From: ChocPot-Mid sp043804925
Lineage (GTDB): Bacteria > Bacteroidota > Ignavibacteria > Kapaibacteriales > UBA2268
DNA length: 52,380 bases
Reading direction: 5' to 3'
Assembly: GCA_043804925.1 (NCBI GenBank)
Contig: JAZDIP010000053.1
Span: 1 to 52,380 of the forward strand
Part shown: positions 8,721-17,841 of the stretch, one piece after another
Numbering within the stretch: position 1 is the first letter of the stretch
Layout: each line of letters opens with the position of its first letter
The notes under the pieces: generated by a model
Databases searched by the model: none
Seen by the model: only the letters and a program-made list of their open reading frames with translations
What the model was told of the DNA's origin: nothing
Position numbers and translations under genes: made by a program

Positions 8721-8733
8721 CCCCCCCCCCCCC
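8721..8733. repeat. Homopolymer tract of 13 C
   Basis: Thirteen consecutive C in strongly AT-rich intergenic DNA. It lies upstream of the minus-strand gene starting at 8558. Tracts of this length are prone to slipped-strand mispairing and are also a common source of assembly error. Confidence 0.9.
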
Positions 8734-8795
8734 GCAAATAAACAAATTAATTTTTATTAATATTAGCTAACCCAAACTCTTAATTTTACAGGATA

Positions 8796-8948
8796 AAGTT
8801 AATTCAAATATTGAAAGACAAGGGATTTAGGGTTGTTACTCAAATTTGAAAGATAGATAAATTCTGGATTGCCGAAGATTATCATCAGGAGTATTACAGC
8901 AAGACAGGTAAGAAGTCATATTGTCATTTTTATACAAAGAGATTTTAA
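8796..8948 (+). pseudogene. Remnant of an msrA 3' end
   Basis: Fifty-one codons align without gaps to the C terminus of the msrAB product at 6290-7258: KLIQILKDKGFRVVTQI, then an internal TGA, then KFWIAEDYHQEYYSKTG and a YCHFYTKRF end followed by TAA. The catalytic GGCFWG part and everything upstream are missing. It is a decayed duplicate, not a functional gene. The intact gene lies 1.5 kb upstream with two lipoprotein genes in between. Confidence 0.85.
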
Positions 8949-9255
8949 CTTTCTTCTCAAACTGTGAAGGGAAGGAAAGAAGAACTGAAAAACAAAAAAA
9001 ATTATTGACATTGAATAATGGAAGAAATGAGTGAAGCTAAGGTACCATGAAGTCCTTCGACAGGTTAAGGATGAAAGAAAAAAGGATTTGTAGCTGACAT
9101 ATGATGAATACAGTAATCCAAGGAACTTGTTACTTTTCTAATGGAGAGTGTTTACATTTTATTATGAACAACAATTCAGTTGTATTTACAATAAATTTTT
9201 ATAATTACAATCATTTCTATTAAATTTGAATTTGGAAAATATAAATAAATAAAAA
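8949..9255. other. Intergenic stretch with repeat debris
   Basis: No credible gene. Around 9049-9075 there is a copy of the dispersed GAAGTCCTTCGACAGG...AAGGATGA element, whose inverse form (TCATCCTGAGCTTGTCGAAG) is at about 12014-12033. The rest is AT-rich and leads into the MNT gene. Confidence 0.5.
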
Positions 9256-9570
9256 ATGGATAAAATACTTAGCGAAAGATTGGATTTAATAGAAGAAATC
9301 TGTAAGAAGTATAGAGTAGAAAATCTTTATGCTTTCGGCTCTTCTTGCACAAATCGCTTCACAGAATTAAGTGATTTGGATTTTTTAATTAATTTTGAAA
9401 AGAATATTTCTATCGAAGAATATACAGATAACTATTTTTTTATAATTGATGAATTTGAAAAAATATTTAGTAGAAAAATCGAAATTCTAACGACAAATTC
9501 TCTTTCAAATCCTTATTTTCTCAAGACATTGGAAAAAACAAAAAAGTTGCTATATGAAAGACGAGATTAA
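9256..9570 (+). CDS. MNT-type minimal nucleotidyltransferase (antitoxin)
   Basis: 104 residues with the Pol-beta nucleotidyltransferase signature: YAFGSSCTNRF followed by LSDLDFLINF (GS...DxD metal site), and a third acidic position near KIEIL. In MNT/HEPN systems the MNT protein neutralises its HEPN partner, in characterised cases by adenylylating a Tyr near the HEPN active site. The downstream HEPN gene overlaps it by 17 bp, as usual for these pairs, but is frameshifted, so this antitoxin may now be an orphan. Confidence 0.8.
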   Translation: MDKILSERLDLIEEICKKYRVENLYAFGSSCTNRFTELSDLDFLINFEKNISIEEYTDNYFFIIDEFEKIFSRKIEILTTNSLSNPYFLKTLEKTKKLLYERRD

Positions 9571-9894
9571 GAAATATTTTCTTGACATTAAAATTTCTAT
9601 CGAATCCATTAATGAATATTTGGGTGAGAAGAGAAATTTTTTTGAATATCAAAACAATAAACAACTTAGACGTGCTGTCGAAAGAGAATTGTCAATTATT
9701 GGAGAACGTGTAAATCGCATTCTAATACTTGATATTCAATAAAAATAGGATATTCTAAACATATAATTGGTACCAGAAACATTATTATTCATGGATATGA
9801 TAAGGTTGATGATATAATTGTATGGGGTGTTGTATCGAAATATTTGCCTTTGTTATATGCTGAACTGAAACAAAAAATTCCGAATGAGTTCTGA
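9554..9894 (+). pseudogene. HEPN-domain toxin gene (DUF86), frameshifted
   Basis: The first 62 codons match a DUF86/HepT-type HEPN protein (DEIKKYFLDIKISIESI, later RRAVERELSIIGERVNRIL) and end at a TAA at about 9740. A +2 change of frame then restores the expected sequence, GTRNIIIHGYDKVDD through IPNEF and a TGA at 9892-9894. This second part carries the conserved RNxxxH (RX4H) RNase motif. The gene is therefore full-length but broken by a small indel near 9735-9745. Either the toxin is inactivated or there is a sequencing error. Confidence 0.75.
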
Positions 9895-9897
9895 ATA

Positions 9898-10230
9898 TTA
9901 AATATTGCTATAATGCAAAGCAATCCAGACAGTTTCTGTATCTTGAGCTGTCCATTCTACGCGGTGCTTTTTATGTGCAGGGATATTAAGGTAATCTCCC
10001 GGCTTTAATTCAATGATTTCTTCACTACCTTCAAATAGTAATTTTGCTGAACCACTTAATAGAATTATCCATTCGTCTTTGTCCTGATTATACCATTGTC
10101 CTTCGGGTGTTGCCTGACCTCTTGAAATGATTCTCTCAAGTTTTAATTTTTTATTTTGTAAAAGAATCTCAAAAACTTCCTTGTTAGAGTCAGGAAGATT
10201 CTCGAAAATATTATTAATGTTTTGTGCCAT
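9898..10230 (-). CDS. Cupin domain protein
   Basis: 110 residues forming one cupin barrel: motif 1 around GQWYNQDKDEWIILLSGSAKLLFEG and motif 2 around LKPGDYLNIPAHKKHRVEWT. The usual first-motif His pair is replaced (WYNQDKDEW), while E and a PAHKKHR His remain, so metal binding may be altered. The substrate is unknown. It starts only 2 bp after the tyrS stop and is probably the last gene of the smpB-tyrS-cupin transcript. Confidence 0.8.
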   Translation of the reverse strand: MAQNINNIFENLPDSNKEVFEILLQNKKLKLERIISRGQATPEGQWYNQDKDEWIILLSGSAKLLFEGSEEIIELKPGDYLNIPAHKKHRVEWTAQDTETVWIALHYSNI

Positions 10231-10232
10231 TT

Positions 10233-11447
10233 CTATATGGAGACTTTTAAAAATTTTCTTTTACCGACTTTGATAATTTTGGGAATTGAAAAGTCAAAAG
10301 TTGCAAATACATCAGTAACTTTTTCTCCGTCAACAGATACAGCACCTTGGATAATCATCCGCCGTGCATCGCCTTTGGAGGTGGTCATACCGGTCATTGT
10401 TATAACATCAACGAGAGATTGTTCGGGAGTAGAAGTTTCAAGTTTTATTTCTTCGATTTCATCGGGTAAATCTTTATTAACGAACATTCGTTCAAACTCA
10501 TCCAACGCTGATTGGGCGGCTTCTTTTCCATGATACATTTCGACTATACCCATAGCTGTTTTTACCTTTGCATCACGCGGATGAATGCTTCCATCCTTTA
10601 ATCCCAAATCCATATTTTTTATATCTGTTTCTATAGCCCAAGCACCATACTTGTAATATTTGATAATTAGTTCATCAGAAATTGACATTGTTTTCCCGAA
10701 CATTTCTCTTGGAGTATCAGTCAAAGCTATGTAATTGTTTAATGATTTGCTCATTTTCTCGATACCGTCAGTTCCTTCAAGAATCGGCAATGTTACGATG
10801 CACTGAGCTTCTTTATTGTATGCTTTTTGAATTTCTCTACCGACAATAAGGTTAAATTTTTGGTCAGTGCCGCCCAGTTCAACATCTGATTCGATAGCAA
10901 CCGAATCCATTGCTTGTGCTAAAGGGTACATCAACTCATGAATACTAATCGGTACTCCTGATTTGTACCTATTGCTGAAATCATCTCTTTCGAGTATCTG
11001 TGCAACAGTGTAATTAGCAGACAATTTAATTACATCATTAAAATTCATCTTCGAGAGCCATTCTGAATTATATTTTATTTCAAGTTTTGATTCATCCAGA
11101 ATCAAATTTGCCTGTTCAAGATAAGATTGACCATTAATCCGGGTTTCTTCGATAGACAATTGAGGCCTTGTTTTTGATTTACCTGTAGGGTCTCCAATCA
11201 TAGCTGTAAAATCACCGATAATTAAGATGGCTTTATGTCCCAAATCCTGGAATTGTCTCATTTTGTGTAAAACAACAGCATGACCTATATGCAAGTCGGG
11301 TTTGCTTGGGTCACAACCAAGTTTTATTATAAGAGGTTTGTTGTTTTTCTTAGAGTTTTCAATTTTTTGAGCAAGCTCGTCTTCAGGTAAAACTTCGACA
11401 GCACCTGATTTAATAATATCTAATTGTTCTTTTACATCGGCAAACAT
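10233..11447 (-). CDS. tyrS: Tyrosyl-tRNA synthetase
   Basis: 404 residues. Class I catalytic core with the HIGH motif (HIGH, 53-56) and KMSKS (231-235). It has the tyrosine-pocket motif LGGTDQKFN (about 191-199) and the IGDPTGK segment. A C-terminal S4-like RNA-binding domain (about 338-404) includes GDARRMIIQGAVSVDGEKV. This domain plan and length match the bacterial TyrRS form (TyrZ-like) with HIGH and an intact KMSKS. It charges tRNA-Tyr in the cytoplasm. It lies 23 bp downstream of smpB and just before the cupin gene. Confidence 0.95.
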   Translation of the reverse strand: MFADVKEQLDIIKSGAVEVLPEDELAQKIENSKKNNKPLIIKLGCDPSKPDLHIGHAVVLHKMRQFQDLGHKAILIIGDFTAMIGDPTGKSKTRPQLSIEETRINGQSYLEQANLILDESKLEIKYNSEWLSKMNFNDVIKLSANYTVAQILERDDFSNRYKSGVPISIHELMYPLAQAMDSVAIESDVELGGTDQKFNLIVGREIQKAYNKEAQCIVTLPILEGTDGIEKMSKSLNNYIALTDTPREMFGKTMSISDELIIKYYKYGAWAIETDIKNMDLGLKDGSIHPRDAKVKTAMGIVEMYHGKEAAQSALDEFERMFVNKDLPDEIEEIKLETSTPEQSLVDVITMTGMTTSKGDARRMIIQGAVSVDGEKVTDVFATFDFSIPKIIKVGKRKFLKVSI

Positions 11448-11470
11448 TTATCAATTCCGTCATTAAATTA

Positions 11471-11950
11471 TTAAATTCTAAATTTTTTTCGTATTTCTTT
11501 ATCAGCATCTTTTTTCTTTTCAGCTTCTCTTTTGTCGTATTTTTTCTTAGCTTTTACAAGTGCAATCTCTAATTTGACGAACCTTCCATTAAAGTAAATG
11601 GAAAGAGGTATTAAAGTCAGGCCTTTTTCCGAAACGGCTGTTCTTAACTTGACTGCTTCACGTTGAGTTACCAGTAACTTCCGTTTTCTCTTTGGTTCGT
11701 GATTGTAAATATTCCCTTGTTCATAAGGTGCAATGTGCATGTTGATGATAAACAACTCATCACTCCTTGAATCCGTAAAACCTGCATAAGCGTCCTGCAA
11801 ACTGCATTTTCCATTACGTAAAGATTTTACTTCTGTGCCTTGCAAAACAATTCCCGTTTCAAGAGATTGGACAATAATATAATCATGATAAGCTTTGCGG
11901 TTTTTCGCAATAACTTTTACTTTTCGCTCCATCATCTCCTGAGTTTTCAC
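11471..11950 (-). CDS. smpB: SsrA-binding protein SmpB
   Basis: 159 residues with the SmpB fold: KVIAKNRKAYHDY, GIVLQGTEVKSLRNGKCSLQDAYA, RKRKLLVTQREAVKL and a basic C-terminal tail ending EIRKKFRI that becomes helical in the decoding centre. It delivers tmRNA to stalled ribosomes for trans-translation. The listed start is a GTG; an ATG-ATG at about 11935/11932, just after an AGGAG, is an equally good start and would drop five or six residues. Upstream is repeat-rich DNA. Confidence 0.94.
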   Translation of the reverse strand: MKTQEMMERKVKVIAKNRKAYHDYIIVQSLETGIVLQGTEVKSLRNGKCSLQDAYAGFTDSRSDELFIINMHIAPYEQGNIYNHEPKRKRKLLVTQREAVKLRTAVSEKGLTLIPLSIYFNGRFVKLEIALVKAKKKYDKREAEKKKDADKEIRKKFRI

Positions 11951-11964
11951 CTTCTACTAGTTCA

Positions 11965-12070
11965 TTAAAATTAATTGTTAATCGTATCTAAGTTATCCGT
12001 TATCCGCTTTCAGTCATCCTGAGCTTGTCGAAGAATAAATTAATTAGTAATTGTTCATTGGTAATTTGCA
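11965..12070. repeat. Cluster of dispersed short repeats
   Basis: Three repeat styles lie side by side: GTTATCCGTTATCCG units, the TCATCCTGAGCTTGTCGAAG element (12014-12033) and AATTGT/GTAATT units (12045-12068). No gene. These are the same styles found in frame in coding linkers elsewhere in the window. Confidence 0.6.
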
Positions 12071-12076
12071 ATTAAA

Positions 12077-12571
12077 TTAAAGTTCTTGCTGATTTGAATA
12101 CATCTCAAGCCGTTGTCTTGCTTCTTCCTGAACAATAGGAATTTCTAAATGATGATTTGTCGCTTTTGCCAAACCCCACTTAGGCATGTTAAAGTACATT
12201 GTTTCAAATTTACTATGCTCGACAAGGTAAGTTTCATGCCAGATACCAACCAAACCGGACTTACCTACGGATTTTTTATATTTTTTATTGTTGGGTATAT
12301 GCTTATCATTTGTATCATGGGCAAATGTTTCGAGTTTATCAAAGGATTCCCAATACTGTATGACTCCTAATCCCATACCTGAAAAGAATATATTAGCATT
12401 CATCATTCCACTTTCACGGTATTCTCTTAGTCTTCGTACCATCTTTAATAACCTTAACAAAAACGGTAACCACAACCAGAAAAATAAAATATTGTTTATC
12501 CTCATTCCAAAAATAAATATAACAAAAGGATTTTCGGGTTTCGATGTATATTTGCCTTTAAAAATCTGCAT
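12077..12571 (-). CDS. DUF4188 domain protein
   Basis: 164 residues. It has the family pattern: NPFVIFIFGMRINNILFFWLW near the N terminus, then GLGVIQYWESFDKLETFA, and KKSVGKSGLVGIWHETYLV followed by YFNMPKWGLAKAT. The fold is a dimeric alpha/beta ferredoxin-like barrel, sometimes labelled monooxygenase-like; no reaction is established. The W/F-rich N-terminal stretch may associate with membrane. It stands alone between smpB and the M36 gene. Confidence 0.8.
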   Translation of the reverse strand: MQIFKGKYTSKPENPFVIFIFGMRINNILFFWLWLPFLLRLLKMVRRLREYRESGMMNANIFFSGMGLGVIQYWESFDKLETFAHDTNDKHIPNNKKYKKSVGKSGLVGIWHETYLVEHSKFETMYFNMPKWGLAKATNHHLEIPIVQEEARQRLEMYSNQQEL

Positions 12572-12683
12572 AATAAATTCCTAATATTTTAAAATACTGT
12601 CTTTATTTAATAATTAATATACGAAGCAGCATGAATATTATTACACTTTTGAATCCTTAAGACGATATTAAGAATGAACATTT

Positions 12684-12719
12684 AAAAGAAAAGGAGTCCG
12701 GGAAATGAACCGAACTCCT
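12684..12719 (-). terminator. Rho-independent terminator of the M36-like peptidase gene
   Basis: On the minus strand AGGAGTTCGG pairs with CCGGACTCCT (one G-T wobble) around an 8-nt loop, followed by a T-rich run. It lies 23 bp past the stop of the gene ending at 12742. Confidence 0.8.
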
Positions 12720-12741
12720 AAGAAGAAAATTATTTTATTAT

Positions 12742-15732
12742 TTATTTGATAATTATTTTTTCCGTATGTGTTTTAGTCCCATCTGAAATTTTTACAAAGT
12801 ATAATCCATCGGGAACAATGTTGCCCTTATTATCCCTTCTGTCCCATCGGTAATTATGGCTAAAGGTCTGCTTTAAGGACTTCACTTCGTTGCCCAACAT
12901 ATCAAATACTTTAATTTCTGATAAATCAATATAATTATTTAAACTGATATTAACATAATCAGTAAACGGATTAGGATAAACTGTCAGGAATTGACCATCA
13001 ACCATTGACAATTGAGCATTAACTTCGGTAATATTGGCATCATTATTTGCAGTGAGGATGACGACATCATCAACAAGACCTTCAGAAAGATACATGGGAA
13101 TACCTGCGTACCTATAGGCAGTAAATTCAAACTTGACTCTGAAACTATTTGTTTTTGTAACGAATGATTCAATTGGGAAATAAACTCTTTCCCAGTCATC
13201 GGCAGGAGTACTTGTGAGTTCAACCTCAATCCAGTTCATACCTGAATTACTGGAAGCCAAAGTCCTGAATGTTGAAGGATTAATACCCAGATAAGCAAAA
13301 TTTGAAAAAAATCTGTAATAACTAAATATGGGATTCAGGGTCGTCGTCAAATCAAAGATAGGTGAAATAACCGATGTTTTACCATCGGGCATATTAGATA
13401 AAATTCCTTGTTGAGAACCCCCGCCGTTGCTGGCTCCTGTAACAAGACATTTTGTTCCGGGTTCTGAATGGTCGGAACCCGGTTGCAATATTACGGAACC
13501 ATTTCCTGAATTCAATGCTACTATCTGTGGCACTCCAATTTCCCATCGCCCTCCTGTTGCTCCGTCTCCACTATCTCCAATAGTCCATACCTGCGTATTT
13601 TCAAAATCCTCTGTATAACCAACCTGATATCCAACTAAAAACTCAAACGGTTTAAAATCCATTTCATCGGAACTAAAATTTAGATTCTGTCCTGATTGCT
13701 GATCTGTCGCAGACATATAGTATTTAATTATAGTTCCTTTGGGCATTGCAGGGATATAAGCTTCATAAGTGTCGTTACCGATAAATGCCGCTCCCAGTTC
13801 AATCTTGGTTTTTAATCCATCATTTGAATAATTTAATTTAACATCTTGTGGTTCATAATTTAAGAAAGTTATTGGATTTCTGAGCTTGAATTGAATTTTG
13901 TAGGGATTTTCAGTATCCTGAGTGTCTCCGTAGGGTGTATGTTCAAAAGATAATAGCATAGCCAATTTTGTCCCAATATCATGGTTATTGAATGATTCAA
14001 TTATTTCATTTGAATAAGGAGAGCCATTGCTCATGTCGTTATCGCCTTCACCGTAGCTGTCATCAGTAATCAAAGTTTCAATAAACCATTCAAAAAAAGC
14101 TAAACCGGTGTTCTCATCATCGGGTGTTCCCATTTTCTTTGTGTAATGAACAAGCCACCTTACATAATCCAAGTTTGTGATTTTTCTCAGATCCCAGTAA
14201 GCACCACCCAAAATCATTCCGTCATTGTGTGATTCCTCATTTATATCCCTTGGATACTTTCGGGTATTTACAAGATTTCTGATTGATTGATTGGTATCGG
14301 GAAAAGCAAGATAACCTATTTTGGGCTGATCTGTCATTAAAGAGGCATTTAAATCAGCCATTGCTTCATGACAAGCCATGCTAATCATTCCCTGGGAAAT
14401 ACCCAGTTCTTTATAAAGACGTGTATTGATGCTATGACCATACTCATGGTACAAAACGGAGGGAGTTTCTACAACATAAAGACTTGTTCCTGCAGCACCA
14501 ATAAAATATATATTTCCCTGCTCAAGTTCGGAACCCGCATTTGGCTGGCCTGTGTTATAAATTGTTACATTTAACTGGAAATCCATTGCTTCTGATTCCG
14601 GGTCCATCATTTTATAAAAATCATGTGCAAAGTTAGCGTGATAAAATAAATTTCTTTCAAATCTGTGTGAATTTATGTCAGTCCATTGTAGTGTGAATGG
14701 CTCGCCGGGATGAATTGTCCCCAAAAAGTTTGCATTTGTTTGACTGTCATAAATTATTTTTGCCCAGCTTCCTTCCATTCTTGATGTGATTGTAGCCGGT
14801 TGGTTAATATCAACAATAGCATTACCATTCAGATCAGTCGTATTACCGGCTCCATCAATGCTAAATGTTAAATCTGCAAAGTTTACTTCAGTTACGGGAC
14901 TAAATCTCGAATCTAATTTAACTCCACCGGTTACGGTTACGGGAGTTTCGACATTGGCAACCAAACTTCTTCTCCAAAGAATATTTCCATAGTGCATATC
15001 AACATAAGAAGCAAATGTTTGATTAGTGGAAGGCATATCAACAATGATTTCCTTAACAAGACCGAAGCTGACACTTTTTCCGTTTTTAATAGGAAGTATA
15101 TACAAAGGACTATTGGATTGTACCCTGACTTTTTTATCATCAATTTGCAATCCACCTTTAGCAACCGTCTCTGCCTGATTTTGATTAATAGAAGGAATTA
15201 TTTCAATATCAATATCATCATAGAAATTAATACCAAATGCCATAACTTTACCATCTTTTCTTATTCGCAATTCTACTTCAGTCAACAAGACTTCAAGGTT
15301 TTGGTAAAGTTGTGCAAATGATAATGTCCAAAGATTATTTATTTCTAGCGATTTCCTTAATTTCAAATCACTAATATCAATTCCGAATAAATCTTTCTTT
15401 TGCTCAATAAATGCGTAAGCAGCACTCAGAACATTTTCCTTATCAATTGATGAAAATCCTTCGATTTGAATTGGTTTACCGAAAGCCCTATGTGGCTTAC
15501 CTGTAACTTCATTAAAAAATATTTTCCAAGTTGGATTTGTTTTATAAAAGGTATCCCACTTTTGTTTTAATTCTATTGGCTGAGCCGTAATATTCAAATT
15601 TGTTGATTTTTGTGAAGGAAGCAATATTGAACCGTCTGCTTCAATAGTCTGATAATTATTGATTTCTGCAGCCAATAATATATTACTTGTTATCATAAAA
15701 AATATTATGACCATTAAAATATTTGTTTTCAT
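12742..15732 (-). CDS. Secreted M36 (fungalysin)-like zinc metallopeptidase with T9SS sorting domain
   Basis: 996 residues: signal peptide (1-22), an FTP/PepSY-like propeptide region (about 60-260), then a catalytic domain with zinc motif HEYGH (429-433) and downstream Glu456 in SMACHEAMAD as the likely third ligand. Further on is a region with an SGDGATGG/EIGVPQ-type jelly-roll look. The C terminus (about 910-996) is a FlgD-like/T9SS type A sorting domain (TVYPNPFTDYVNISL, then NIVPDGLYFVKI). It probably digests extracellular protein after secretion and propeptide removal. A short repeat is translated just before the sorting domain (12984-13022). M36 members usually have EGWSD around the third ligand, so assignment to M36 itself is tentative. 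Confidence 0.85.
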   Translation of the reverse strand: MKTNILMVIIFFMITSNILLAAEINNYQTIEADGSILLPSQKSTNLNITAQPIELKQKWDTFYKTNPTWKIFFNEVTGKPHRAFGKPIQIEGFSSIDKENVLSAAYAFIEQKKDLFGIDISDLKLRKSLEINNLWTLSFAQLYQNLEVLLTEVELRIRKDGKVMAFGINFYDDIDIEIIPSINQNQAETVAKGGLQIDDKKVRVQSNSPLYILPIKNGKSVSFGLVKEIIVDMPSTNQTFASYVDMHYGNILWRRSLVANVETPVTVTGGVKLDSRFSPVTEVNFADLTFSIDGAGNTTDLNGNAIVDINQPATITSRMEGSWAKIIYDSQTNANFLGTIHPGEPFTLQWTDINSHRFERNLFYHANFAHDFYKMMDPESEAMDFQLNVTIYNTGQPNAGSELEQGNIYFIGAAGTSLYVVETPSVLYHEYGHSINTRLYKELGISQGMISMACHEAMADLNASLMTDQPKIGYLAFPDTNQSIRNLVNTRKYPRDINEESHNDGMILGGAYWDLRKITNLDYVRWLVHYTKKMGTPDDENTGLAFFEWFIETLITDDSYGEGDNDMSNGSPYSNEIIESFNNHDIGTKLAMLLSFEHTPYGDTQDTENPYKIQFKLRNPITFLNYEPQDVKLNYSNDGLKTKIELGAAFIGNDTYEAYIPAMPKGTIIKYYMSATDQQSGQNLNFSSDEMDFKPFEFLVGYQVGYTEDFENTQVWTIGDSGDGATGGRWEIGVPQIVALNSGNGSVILQPGSDHSEPGTKCLVTGASNGGGSQQGILSNMPDGKTSVISPIFDLTTTLNPIFSYYRFFSNFAYLGINPSTFRTLASSNSGMNWIEVELTSTPADDWERVYFPIESFVTKTNSFRVKFEFTAYRYAGIPMYLSEGLVDDVVILTANNDANITEVNAQLSMVDGQFLTVYPNPFTDYVNISLNNYIDLSEIKVFDMLGNEVKSLKQTFSHNYRWDRRDNKGNIVPDGLYFVKISDGTKTHTEKIIIK
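12984..13022 (-). repeat. In-frame CAATTGTCAATGG-type repeat before the sorting domain
   Basis: Minus-strand CTCAATTGTCAATGGTTG followed by GTCAATT is translated as AQLSMVDGQFL directly in front of VYPNPF. It matches in style the NYQLSIVNYQL tract at 47640-47740. Confidence 0.55.
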
Positions 15733-15943
15733 AATAAATCCCGAAAAATAAAAAAAATCTGTTTCTTAATTATATTTAATTACACAATTATTATATTTAA
15801 CTACACAATTCCTGAACTTTTGTTCCTTATTGTATAATATCGTTCACTTATAGACTCAATTGATGCACAATAAGTTACACTAGATAAAAAATTAAAATAT
15901 TTCTAACTCTCAAATTTTCTTGTCAGTTGTATGCCGTCCTCTG

Positions 15944-16588
15944 CTACCTCAAATCAATAACAGTACAATCATTATTTGGTTCAAACTCAAAAATGGCATC
16001 ATCCGCTTTTTTTCTTAATCTCAATTTGCTAATAAGCCACGTCATTGGTTGTGGCTCGGTAATATGGAATTTAAGAATATCATAAGTACCTGAATCAATC
16101 CAAACATCAACAGAGGATATCTGATGCAAAGATTTGTAATTTTTCCTTGGCTTTAATGTTAAAATAAAAGCTTCCTGATTTTTCTTTAATTCCATTTCAG
16201 TTATTTTGACAGGTTCAAAATTTTCAAGAAATGAAAAAAACATTGATTCGATAGATACTTGGTCGCTCGATTCTTCGAAGCTGCTAATCACAACTTTGTT
16301 TTCTTTGGGAGCATAGTTCCAAATGTTCTTAGAGTTGCAAACGATGATTCTGTCACCGATAACCATCTTATATTTATTTCCTTTTTTTGCAGTCAGCGAA
16401 CCAGTAAAATTCTCTTCTACAAGTTTAAAGTTAAAAGAAACCTGAACTACATGTTTATATATATTAACCAACTCTTTGTAAACAGTATCTTTTTTTGTTT
16501 GAGAAAATGTAGTGGTTGAAAATAATAACGATAAAAAGCAAATATCAATCACTAACATAAATTTTATATATATTCCTTTAACCTTCAT
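15944..16588 (-). CDS. LolA-like outer-membrane lipoprotein carrier family protein
   Basis: 214 residues with a signal peptide (to about FSQ, 30). The mature part follows the LolA pattern: short strands with FNFKLVEENFTGSLTAKKGNKYKMVIGDRIIVCNSKNIW (aromatic, open-barrel half) and later SSVDVWIDSGTYDILKFHI. LolA shuttles lipoproteins through the periplasm; LolA-fold proteins also occur in other lipid-transport roles. It lies downstream of the DUF3108 gene on the same strand with a 77-bp gap, so the two may act together in envelope maintenance. No LolB-type partner is visible. Confidence 0.75.
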   Translation of the reverse strand: MKVKGIYIKFMLVIDICFLSLLFSTTTFSQTKKDTVYKELVNIYKHVVQVSFNFKLVEENFTGSLTAKKGNKYKMVIGDRIIVCNSKNIWNYAPKENKVVISSFEESSDQVSIESMFFSFLENFEPVKITEMELKKNQEAFILTLKPRKNYKSLHQISSVDVWIDSGTYDILKFHITEPQPMTWLISKLRLRKKADDAIFEFEPNNDCTVIDLR

Positions 16589-16665
16589 TTATTTATCCCA
16601 ATTCCTGACATTATTAACTCATTAAATTTTGCTGTCAACGGACAACTTTCCACTGTAAACTAAAG

Positions 16666-17520
16666 TTACTGTATTTTTGCATGAACCGGTCCTCTAACTC
16701 CACTGTATTTAACCAGTTCTGCACCCACAAAACCTATTAAAATCTTTGTGCCAACCTTCACAGGAATTTTTCTGTCGTCATCGGTAAGCCAAATCAAAAT
16801 CTGACCTTCGCTTTTGAACAATCCGCCTTCGACTACGAGAGGTTCAACAACAATACAACGAAATTTTCCGGCTTCTACTTCTACAATTTGTTTTCCTAAT
16901 ATTTTTACACCTAAGGAATATGTACTGTCATTATAAAAATTCCTGAGATATAAAATTGTGTCTTTTGGCATAGTACTCAAACTCAAAGTTCTTACATAAA
17001 AGAATGCTGAAACAATATCATGAATATATGGCTCGACCTTGATTTTTTTCTTCTTTCCCTTTAGTTCAGTATTTGCGTAATTATTTATTTGGTCAAAATT
17101 TGCCTTAAAATCACGTTTGTAATTCCCCTCTCTAATGTGTTGTTCGAAAAGCCAAGGGAAAATTCCATGAACATCAACAACAGTTCTATATGTATCACGA
17201 ACCTTATAGAGCCATTCTAAACTCTCAAGAGAACGGACCTGAAAGCGGATATCGTAACAGGTTCTTCCGCTGATTTCTATAGGGTCGGGAAGAATCTGGA
17301 AATAGCCGGTGCCGGCAGTTACAAATTTGTAACCGACTTTATATTCCAGCTTTTCACCAAAGCCAAAAGCATCATTTTGAAGATACCGAAACTCGGGTGC
17401 ATCAGAACTTTTGGATTTCCTTGAATCCTGTGAAAAAAGTTTTAACGAGTATATACTAATGGATAGCACCATCAAAATAGTCAATGCAGTGATAATTAAC
17501 CATATTTTTTTCATATTCAA
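16666..17520 (-). CDS. DUF3108 domain exported protein
   Basis: 284 residues. The N terminus has one hydrophobic segment (IWLIITALTILMVLSISIYSLKLF) acting as signal or anchor. The body matches DUF3108: GFGEKLEYKVGYKFVTAGTGYF, CYDIRFQVRSLESLEWLYKVRDTYRTVVD, and FYVRTLSLSTM, ending with WLTDDDRKIPVKVGTKI-GFVGAELV. Members are periplasmic and strand-rich, with no proven function. It is the first gene of a likely two-gene unit with the LolA-like gene and is divergent from the TM2 gene. Confidence 0.82.
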   Translation of the reverse strand: MNMKKIWLIITALTILMVLSISIYSLKLFSQDSRKSKSSDAPEFRYLQNDAFGFGEKLEYKVGYKFVTAGTGYFQILPDPIEISGRTCYDIRFQVRSLESLEWLYKVRDTYRTVVDVHGIFPWLFEQHIREGNYKRDFKANFDQINNYANTELKGKKKKIKVEPYIHDIVSAFFYVRTLSLSTMPKDTILYLRNFYNDSTYSLGVKILGKQIVEVEAGKFRCIVVEPLVVEGGLFKSEGQILIWLTDDDRKIPVKVGTKILIGFVGAELVKYSGVRGPVHAKIQ

Positions 17521-17841
17521 TTGTATTTGATTTTTTAAAGTGACTTAACTTTTCAAATTTAATATCTTTTAAACTATACAAACTCAATTATTTTGACGAA
17601 TAAGTATTCATCAAAGTATTTGAAAATAATAATATTTCTTGAGAAAATGCAAAAAATATTTAATTATATTGTAATATGTTTTCGAAAACAAATTTTTATT
17701 AACATTTTATAATTGTTCAATTATCATTATTTAAGTAATTTAAATATTGAATCAAAAATCATTTAAAAAATTAAATTGTTCTTTTTCTCTGGTCAATTTA
17801 AGCTAAAGTTATTAGTTTATTAACAAATGAAAGGTACTACT
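17521..17841. other. Divergent intergenic region
   Basis: About 320 bp of very AT-rich DNA between the minus-strand DUF3108 gene and the plus-strand TM2 gene. It must hold both promoters. The string GTTATTAGTTTAT (17810-17822) also precedes the sigma-factor gene near 3431-3443, which may be a shared promoter feature. No ORF or RNA is seen. Confidence 0.4.
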
